A DNA stretch of 64,000 nucleotides, from contig NW_024037374.1 of NCBI RefSeq assembly GCF_015832195.1, positions 2,728,001-2,792,000 on the forward strand, given 5' to 3'. Below, piece after piece: positions 56,971 to 64,000 of the stretch (position 1 is the first letter of the stretch; each line of letters starts with the position of its first letter). Source of the DNA: Motacilla alba alba. Taxonomy: Eukaryota; Chordata; Aves; Passeriformes; Motacillidae. The position numbers and the translations under genes were made by a program. The notes below the pieces were generated by a model. It saw only the letters and a program-made list of their open reading frames with translations, was not told the origin of the DNA and did no database searches.

Positions 56971-57903
56971 TCATAGTCCCTGAAAGCATCCAGTCATCAG
57001 TCTCCACACTGCAGCCTTGAGCTCCTGGTTCCTCAGGCTGTAGATGAGGGGGTTCAGGGCTGGAGGCACCACCGAGTACAGAACTGACAGGGCCAGATCC
57101 AGGGATGGGGAGGACAGGGAGGGGGGCTTCAGGTAGGAAAATATGATAGTGCTGACAAAAAGGGAGACTACGGCCAGGTGAGGGAGGCAGGTGGAAAAGG
57201 CTTTGTGCCGTCCCTGCTCCGAGGGGATCCTCAGCACGGCCCTGAAGATCTGCACATAGGAGAAAACTATGAACACAAAACAGCCAAGTCCTAAACAGAT
57301 GGAAAACACAAGAAACCCAAGTTTCCTGAGGTGGGAATTGGAGCATGAGAGCTTGAGGATCTGTGGGATTTCACAGAAGAACTGGCCCAGGGCATTGCCA
57401 TGGCACAGGGACAGGGAAAATGTATTGGCTGTTTGCATGAGAGCATTGAGAAAGGCACTGGCCCAGGCAGCTGCTGCCATGTGGGCACAAGCTCTGCTGC
57501 CCACCAGGGTCCCGTAGTGCAGGGGTTTGCAGATGGACACGTAGCGGTCGTAGCACATGATGGTCAGGAGATAAAACTCTGCTCCAGTAAAGAAGAGAAA
57601 GAAAAAGAGCTGAGCAGCACATCCTGTGTAGGAGATGTTCCTGGTGTCCCAGAGGGAATTGTGCATGGCTTTGGGGACAGTGGTGCAGATGGAGCCCAGG
57701 TCAGTGAGGGCCAGGTTGAGCAGGAAGAAGAACATGGGCGTGTGCAGGTGCTGGCCGCAGGCTACGGCGCTGATGATGAGGCCGTTGCCCAGGAGGGCAG
57801 CCAGGGAGATGCCCAGCAAGAGGCAGAAGTGCAGCAGCTGCAGCTGCCGCGTGTCTGCCAATGCCAGCAGGAGGAAGTGGCTGATGGAGCTGCTGTTGGA
57901 CAT
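56971..57903 (-). CDS. Olfactory receptor OR2, avian gamma-c / family 14-like
   Basis: An intact 310-residue seven-transmembrane odorant receptor and paralogue of OR1. The start at MSNSSS gives the standard length and N-glycosylation site. Motifs: PMFFFLLNLALTDL, MCYDRYVSICKPLHY, KAFSTCLPHL and PALNPLIYSLRN. The first 86 residues are identical to OR1. About 42 of the other 224 differ, mostly in TM3-TM5, TM6 and the ends (for example FFLFFTGAEFYLL versus FFLLFFIGAEYFLL), the parts that line the odorant pocket in this family. The two genes may therefore detect different ligands. Regulation is likely through the 5' exon near 60.5 kb. No disabling change is seen. Confidence 0.95.
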   Translation of the reverse strand: MSNSSSISHFLLLALADTRQLQLLHFCLLLGISLAALLGNGLIISAVACGQHLHTPMFFFLLNLALTDLGSICTTVPKAMHNSLWDTRNISYTGCAAQLFFFLFFTGAEFYLLTIMCYDRYVSICKPLHYGTLVGSRACAHMAAAAWASAFLNALMQTANTFSLSLCHGNALGQFFCEIPQILKLSCSNSHLRKLGFLVFSICLGLGCFVFIVFSYVQIFRAVLRIPSEQGRHKAFSTCLPHLAVVSLFVSTIIFSYLKPPSLSSPSLDLALSVLYSVVPPALNPLIYSLRNQELKAAVWRLMTGCFQGL

Positions 57904-57926
57904 TTGCTGGGGCTGGCCACGGGGAC
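57904..57926 (-). other. 5'UTR part of OR2 coding exon and splice acceptor
   Basis: The minus strand has acceptor tttctccatgaacag just before 57926, aligned with the OR1 acceptor. There is no upstream ATG here (GTG instead). Confidence 0.55.
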
Positions 57927-57929
57927 CTG

Positions 57930-59430
57930 TTCATGGAGAAAGGACAGTGACAAGTCAGGAGAGGCTGCTTTGTGCCAAACCTGGGCCATTCCCTGTAGAC
58001 TGTCCCACTGTGATTGACCCACCCTGTTCGTTCTCTGGGAAAACTTTCACGCTGGGCCCTGCCTGAGCTCCAGTTGTACTGGCTGAGTGTGCCAGGAGCA
58101 GCCAGGCCTCTGCGTGGGGGCTCTCGAGGAGCCATCCCTGCCCTGCTGCCCTGGGTTTGTGGCCCTTTGGAGGGACAAGGCTGGATATTCGGGATTTTTC
58201 AGTGGAATCACTCTCAATGCAGACAGGCTTGGTACCATCTCCATTCCCAAGACCAAAGACATGGATGCCAGGAAGGAGATGTAGGGAATTTTTCCAACCC
58301 ACACATCATTCCTGGCTCTCTGAGGTCAGAAATCCCCAGCATTTCTGCTGCACTCAGAGTTTGCCACTGAGAGATGGGAGAGGCAAAGGATTCCCTGGGG
58401 CTCAGGGAAGGTGAGGGGCTGCATGGGCTTGTTCCCAGCTGCCCTGGCTTTGCACCTTTGGCTGCAATCAGAGCACAATCACACTCCCAGGTCAGCCTGG
58501 GATAAACCAGACCCTGCCCAGAGCAGAGGGATATCTGAATGTCTCACCCTCTCTAAAGGTCTCTGGGCAAGGTCTCAGCACCCCCTTGTGCCAAGGACAC
58601 TCACGGCTCCCTTGGCAAACCCAGCAGCATTTCCTCAGCTCTGGCAGCTCTGCCCTTCCCCGGGGGACATTCAGGGAACTCCCAGAGGCTCTGGCACAGC
58701 TTTGCAGCCAGGAGGGCAGCTCAGAGCTTGCAAGGGCACAGCAAGGAGATCCCCGGCTGTGCCCATGATGGCATCTCAGGGAGGGGGCTCAGCTCATTCC
58801 CCTTTCCCATGGACTGCTTTGCCCACAGCCCCACAGGTGCCAGGGAAGCTTGGACACCCCATTCCCATGGGCACCCCTGCCTGGCAGCAATGCCAAGGGC
58901 AGTGCCTGACTCAGCTGCTGCAAATGCCAGAGCCTCCCTGAGAGCAGCAGATCACAGTGACAATACCAGGGCAGTGCAGAAACAAGAGAAGATGTTGTGG
59001 TGCTGTGCCTGAGAGGGCAGGGCAGAGACAGCCGGGCACTCAGGACAGTGTTCCCGTGCCCAGCTGTGCCCAGCACCTCCCACACACCAACAGTGCCCTC
59101 CTGCCCCCAACACTGCTCTCTTCAGCCCCCTCTCCTTCCCTGAGCATCTCCCTGGGCCTGGACATTCCCTCCTGAGAGGAGCCTTGTCCCTGCCAGCGCT
59201 CACAGAGCCCATCCCAGCCTGTGTGCCCTCGCCCAGCCCTACAGAAACCTGCCTGTGTGCAGGGCCCTGGCTGGGGCAGGCTGTGGCTGCAGGTGGGCAA
59301 GGGCAGCTCAGCAGAGCCCTGCTGGGCCCTGCAGAGGTGATGCTGCTGCTGTCCAGGGTTGAGCAGTGGCTGAGGGCCCTTTGGGAGGCTCCCAGCAGAG
59401 AGACTGACCACCCAAAGTGACAGTTCTGGA
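57930..59430. other. OR2 intron insert without a gene
   Basis: Sequence absent from the shorter OR1 intron. GC-rich with short frames on both strands. No known motif. Confidence 0.45.
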
Positions 59431-59439
59431 GTCTCTGCA

Positions 59440-59520
59440 AATGTTCAAACATTCCTTTGATGATCCTGCTGTGTGTCCCTTTCAACTCAGAATGTTCTGT
59501 CATTCTGGGATTACAATTCC
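59440..59520 (-). mobile_element. Possible CR1 or LTR 3'-end fragment
   Basis: The minus strand reads agaatgacagaacattctga followed by a gttgaaagggacac-like string, a pattern common at avian CR1/LTR ends. Short. Confidence 0.3.
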
Positions 59521-59699
59521 TGTTCTGCTTCTCCCATCCCCCTGTTGTCTATAATGAAAAGAGAAAAAAACCCCTTGCAACAGTGTTAGAGCAGTAAAGT
59601 AAAAACCAGACCATTCTTGAAAGCTTCCAGGTGTCCCAGTGGGAATGGAGCACACCCAGGCCCTGATTTCAACAATTTTTAAGGTTGATAATTTAGGAT

Positions 59700-60170
59700 A
59701 TTTAACAGAAATATCCAATAGCAGATTCAGTTGCCACAGTTACACACCCCTGGCTTAACCCATTGGAGTTGGTCCAAAGGCTTCTTTGCCTTCACTTTTT
59801 ATGACTGCTCACATTCAGGTCAAAAAAAAAAGTTCCTGTAAGTCCTCTTCCTGTAAGACTATACAGTATTTCAGGACTATATAAGAGAATAGGACTATAG
59901 AGTATTTCAGAAATGTATTTAGACAGTCAGCTTATTGTTCTAAAATCTAAAAATAAAGTCAGGAAACACACTAGAGTTAATTAAGGATTAAAGGTTTATA
60001 AGTATATAATAGTAGTTAAAAAGAGTTAATAGGGAGTTTATAAAAGTCAAGTAAGGATTATAGTTTTTTAACAATAAAATAGTAATTTAGAGAGCTATGA
60101 ATATGTAAAAATGTATAAAATGCAAAAATCGTTGCAACTTTCCCATCCTGCTCCAAGTAGGGAATTCAAA
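59700..60170. other. AT-rich stretch
   Basis: A tatataag-type box near 59879 and many short A/T runs. It might be an old LTR. No gene. Confidence 0.3.
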
Positions 60171-60511
60171 ACACTGTCAGGAAAGCTCCTGATCTTTACA
60201 GCAATCCCAGGCTTCCCTTCCTAGGGAAATGTCCTCCGGAGCTGTGCCCAGGCTGGTCTGGAGAGGGGAGCAGCCCTGGCCCACCCAGCCCCTCTCAGCA
60301 GCAGCACCTGCCCTGCTCAGGGTGGCTCCTTCCCCCCACAGCTTCTCCCCAGCGCTGGCAGCAGCTCCCCGGGCCGGCTGAGAGCTGTCCCTGGCAGGCA
60401 GCAGAGTCCCTGCCCCAGCACAGCGCCCTGGGCTGCAGGAGCCTGCTCTGCAGGACAGCCCTGGGCACCCCTGGCTGCTCTGCACAAGAGACAATCAGAG
60501 AATGTACTCAC

Positions 60512-60660
60512 AGCGTCTGTAGGCATTGGGATGTTGCAGCTGTAGGAGATCACTGCAGGAGCTGCAGCTGCATTGTCCTGCAGCCAGAGCTGCCTGTGCC
60601 AAGGGCTGGCAGGGATTCTGCCCCAGGCACTTCTCAGCACCTTCCCAGCCCTGACTGATT
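60512..60660 (-). other. Putative non-coding 5' exon of OR2
   Basis: Donor gctgtgagt on the minus strand at 60512/60511, aligned with that of OR1. The intron to the acceptor at 57926 would be ~2.6 kb. The upstream limit is arbitrary. Confidence 0.45.
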
Positions 60661-61299
60661 GAAGCTCTCTATGCCTCTGGGCTGTGCCCAGGCTGGCTGC
60701 AGGCAGTGCCCCAGCCCTGCTGGGCTGGCAGAAGAGCTGCTCAGCAAGAGAAATGTGCTTTTCAAGCTCTTCTTGCTTACCAGCAGCTGCCTCTATGCCA
60801 GCAGCCCAGCCCAGCTCAGCAGCACAGCCACAGCACAAGGACTTTAATGACCCTCTGGGGCTTTGTGCTCAGGCCCTGAACATCAGTCCCTGAGAGGCAG
60901 CTGAAGAAACCTCTGCAGAGCTCCAAGTCAGAATCACACTCCAAAGTTTCTTGGACTTTTAATGGGTCCCAGTGAGGGCCACGACTGAGAAAGTGTCCCC
61001 AGGCCCCAGGCAGAGCAGAGAACTGCAGGCAGTGATGACAGGTGGGGACAAAGAGAAGCCAAGGCTTGGTGCCCTGGGGCACAGCAGGCTCTGTGCCAGC
61101 AAGGGCTGGCAGGAGACACCTTGTCCTGAGGCACTGGGGCCTCCTGGCACAGCCCCAGCCAGGCTGGCCACTGGCAGCCCCTTGTCCTGCCCTCAGCATG
61201 CCCCCCTAGCCCACATGCCAGTGGCCTCAAGGATCTGCTGGAAGGAGTCCCTGGGGAGCCTTGCTCAGCAATGGCCCTGGGGGCTCCTTCATGCTCCCA

Positions 61300-62000
61300 G
61301 GGACTGCAGGCTTTTCAAAAGACTTTGGGTTTGGCTTTTGCTTTGGAGTCTCTGAGAGGTTTTTTGCAATCATGGCCTCCAATGATCTGCTCTAATCAGT
61401 CCCTGGAGAGGCTTTGTCAGTTGCAACATTCAGTGGGACTCATTAATACTTCAGAGTACTTCAGTTTTTAAAGCTACTTAATGTTTCCCTTTTGATTCAG
61501 ACTCTTTAAAAAAGATTGTGCAGTCACAGCCTCCAATTATCTGCTTTAATTAGTCCCTTGAGCCTTTATCAGTAATAACACTCAGGGGGGCTCATTAGTA
61601 CATTGAGATACTTGAGTTATTTTATGGTATTTGGTTTTTCCTTTCTGATACAGACTCTGTGAGTGGTTTGTTCATTCATGGCCCCAATTATCTGCTTTAA
61701 CGAGTCCCTTGAGAGCTTTGTACTGACATTCAGTAGGGCTCATTAATGCTCTGAGATACTCAAGGTTTTTAAGGTACTTTTGAATTTCCTTTCTGCACTG
61801 AGTCTCTGAGAGGTTTTTGTGGCATCCTGGCCTCCAATTCTCTCCTCCAAGGAGTCCATGAGGAGCCTGTGTTGGGATGGACCTCTGTTGGACCCATTCA
61901 TGCCCCAAGAAGTTTTGGATGTTTCTTGTGACTTTGACTCCTGGCAAGGTTTGTGCAATCTCCTCTCAGGCCCTGAGGTTCCAGGGCTCGGCTCCAAATG
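61300..62000 (+). repeat. ~150-bp tandem satellite (family M5), array 2
   Basis: The marker string recurs at about 61353, 61510, 61661, 61807 and 61941. Direct duplicate of array 1. Confidence 0.8.
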
Positions 62001-62139
62001 CACCTCAGGGCTCATTAGGATCAAGCAAGTCCTGACAAACCATGGCCCTGCCTTGATTTCCCTCTGGTCTGGGGCAGTTCATTAGGAAGGTTTCCTGCTG
62101 CTGTTATGGAGAAATATTTCACAGAGGTTCTATGAAAGA

Positions 62140-62539
62140 TGCATTCCTAGTTTAAATGGTATATTTTATTTATGTTCTCTTTAGAGAGGAGCTGATTACA
62201 GCATTCTGTGACTGATACTGATCCAGGGACTCTCCTAAGGAGGTCTGGCCTGGTCAGAGAAGCTGGGCCTTGAGCTCTGACCCAGTGTGAACAACCTTGC
62301 TCCACATTCCCCAACCCCATCCTGTCTCTCCTCACCTGGGTCCTGCTTTGCTTGGAGAACTGTCTGCACACAACTAAAGGGTTTTTTTTCCCTTTTTACT
62401 TTTTCTTTTTGGAAACAATCTAAAACTCCAGAATTTCGTCATTGAAAATAGAGACCCGCCTTGAGTGTGTGCCATCCCAAGCTGCCACCAAGGCTCCTCT
62501 TCCCTAAGGCAGAGATATGCAAGGAATGTTTTCGACCTT
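62140..62539. other. Gene-free stretch (duplicate of 36140-36534)
   Basis: Nothing assignable. Same poly-pyrimidine tract. Confidence 0.4.
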
Positions 62540-62886
62540 TGGACTCCTTGGTTCCACAAGGCCTTCTTGTGTCGCCATGGTCGCTTGGTTCTTTCAGGTT
62601 CTGTAGTGTCACAGTGGATATTTGGTTCCATGGGGCCCCAGAGGGTCATCATGGTCCTTTTGCTTCCATGAGGCCTTGCTCTGTCACATGGACTTTGGAT
62701 TCCTTGAGGTTCTGTACTCTCAACAATGATCTCCTTAGTTCCAAAGTGTCTCAATGGTCCCTTGGTTCCACGAGGTTCCTCAGTGCCAAAATGGAAACCT
62801 TGGTTCCATGTGCCCCATGGTGTCACCATGGTTCCACAAGGCCGTGCAGTGTCACAATGGCCCACAGGGTTCATGAGGCCCCACAA
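62540..62886. repeat. 37- to 43-bp minisatellite (family M2), array 6
   Basis: Duplicate of 36535-36886. Confidence 0.8.
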
Positions 62887-63486
62887 TGTTGTGAAAAACA
62901 CAGTTGACTCTTTAGAACTTTTAAAAGTTTAATCAAGGATAAAAGAAGGACAAATAAGTGATCAGCGCTGGGATGCTTTTGGTGAATGGCCAAAGAGCAC
63001 CAGGTAGCTTAAAATCATGTTCTTTATATACAGTTACATTGCTGGGGTTACATGCATATTCATTAGCTTCTACATTATTCAACATTCTTGAAAGCTTTTG
63101 ATGTTGCAGGGACTCCTTTGATTTTGGCTTTTACACCCTGACTTATCTGCATGACATCCTGGGATCAAGTCAATATATTTTATTCCTTCCCATGGTTTCC
63201 TCTCAGTTGTTTCACACTTCTCTGATAAGAGGAGTTAACGAGCTCTTCCCCAGTCTCCTCCATGCTCTGTCTTGTGTCACTGTTATCTTATCACTTGTAA
63301 AGCCCTGGATGGCTTTACACTGTTCTCTTAGTTACACAAAAGCCTTTTAGCATCTTCTGTTTTGCTAAGGTCTACAGTACAATACATTCATCACATCACT
63401 ATTTCTATAAGCGATGCACAGATATCATATTCATTACACTACTATGAGCTATACAGTGCATCCTTAAACTGACAGATTATGTTATT
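62887..63486 (-). repeat. LTR-like fragment (copy of 36887-37487)
   Basis: Minus-strand TATA-like ctgtatataaagaac at ~63021-63035 and attaaa at ~62930. Interrupted by the ERV-L LTR at 63487. Confidence 0.55.
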
Positions 63487-64000
63487 TGTCCTGGTCTAGG
63501 GCAAATTTGAGAGAAAACCTCCAAAAGGGGGCCCTCCCACAAAGCAAACCCATGCAGTTCCTCCCCCCCAACTGGTTTGGGAAAAAATTTCCTTGGAGAG
63601 AAGTGGAAAAAAACCCTGTTTATTTAACAGGCAAAGCATTCCCCAGCACAAAACGTGAACAAAACTGATTCACTGCTCTGAAGAGATGACAAATTCAGAA
63701 AGTCTCTCCGGTGGGTGGTCGCTCTGTTATCAATCCCTTTGGTGCTGGGAAAGGCTGCTGCCCAGAGTAGGCCCTGGTAGGCTACAAAGGGCGAGCTCTT
63801 GGTGGTCCCCAGGTCCCAGTCCGGAGCAGGTTCAAACAGTTCCAAGAAAAGGGAAAGAAAAAAAAACAGTCCAGGGAAAACTTCTCTGCCTCAGCTAGCT
63901 CAACTAACTAAAAAGCAAAGGAGGGCTCTGGTCTGCCCTGTCTGTGCCCAGACAACACAGATGAGTAGAATGTGGAGGAGTGCTGCTTTTAGAGGAGTGA
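63487..64000 (-). mobile_element. ERVL-3: partial 3' LTR, continues past the window
   Basis: 514 bp nearly identical to the start of the LTRs at 8671 and 37488, with the same outside flank. Internal ERV-L sequence would be expected beyond 64000. Confidence 0.88.

Larger units (their letters stand above)
55680..63486. repeat. Olfactory receptor unit B (direct duplicate of 31441-37487)
   Basis: Same order of blocks as unit A. 55.68-56.73 kb is only a few percent different from 31.44-32.5 kb. The region next to the receptor's 3' end is clearly more diverged, and the receptor intron is longer. Confidence 0.87.

Overview
The window looks like vertebrate nuclear DNA from a bird, most likely a passerine. 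The evidence is two intact single-exon olfactory receptors of the avian gamma-c (OR14-like) type, pieces of a CR1 LINE, class II and class III endogenous retroviruses (ERVs), a C2H2 zinc-finger gene of the kind expanded in songbirds, and many GC-rich minisatellites. No bacterial-type genes, operons, rRNA, tRNA or CRISPR arrays were found. The species call is inferred from family resemblance, not from a database search.

Layout. 1-8409: a plus-strand class II ERV (ERV-A). Its 5' LTR is cut by the window edge. It has a tRNA-Asn-type primer site and a dUTPase-protease, but pol lacks the reverse-transcriptase core, env is broken, and a CpG-rich non-viral-looking block lies where gag should be. 8671-12855: a minus-strand ERV-L (ERVL-1) truncated in gag and joined to a CR1 fragment. 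12856-20496: the left arm of a large inverted duplication, with several minisatellite families but no convincing gene. 20966-21400: an LTR-like sequence. 21628-22990: the zinc-finger gene (minus strand), split by a frameshift. 23540-29775: ACTGGGA-type minisatellites interrupted by a CpG island and a long LTR-like element. 29790-31440: further satellites. 31441-37487: olfactory receptor unit A (OR1). 37488-44512: a nearly full-length minus-strand ERV-L (ERVL-2). 44560-46990: a large minisatellite. 47361-54690: the right arm of the inverted duplication. 54300-55680: CR1. 55680-63486: olfactory receptor unit B (OR2), a direct duplicate of unit A. 63487-64000: the start of a third copy of the same ERV-L LTR.

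How it fits together. The window is mainly a record of duplication. The same ERV-L LTR with the same flank occurs at 8.4-9.3, 37.2-38.2 and 63.2-64.0 kb, so one ancestral insertion was copied with its surroundings, and ERV-A later landed in the flank of one copy. The two receptors share a 265-bp identical 5' tract but differ clearly downstream, which looks like gene conversion. The likely working genes are OR1 and OR2, with the zinc-finger gene doubtful. All retroelement genes seen are broken. I found no clear candidate for a wholly new biological system. The most unusual items are the mosaic ERV-A, the OR conversion tract, the nested inverted repeats and the decayed CRE-like minisatellites.
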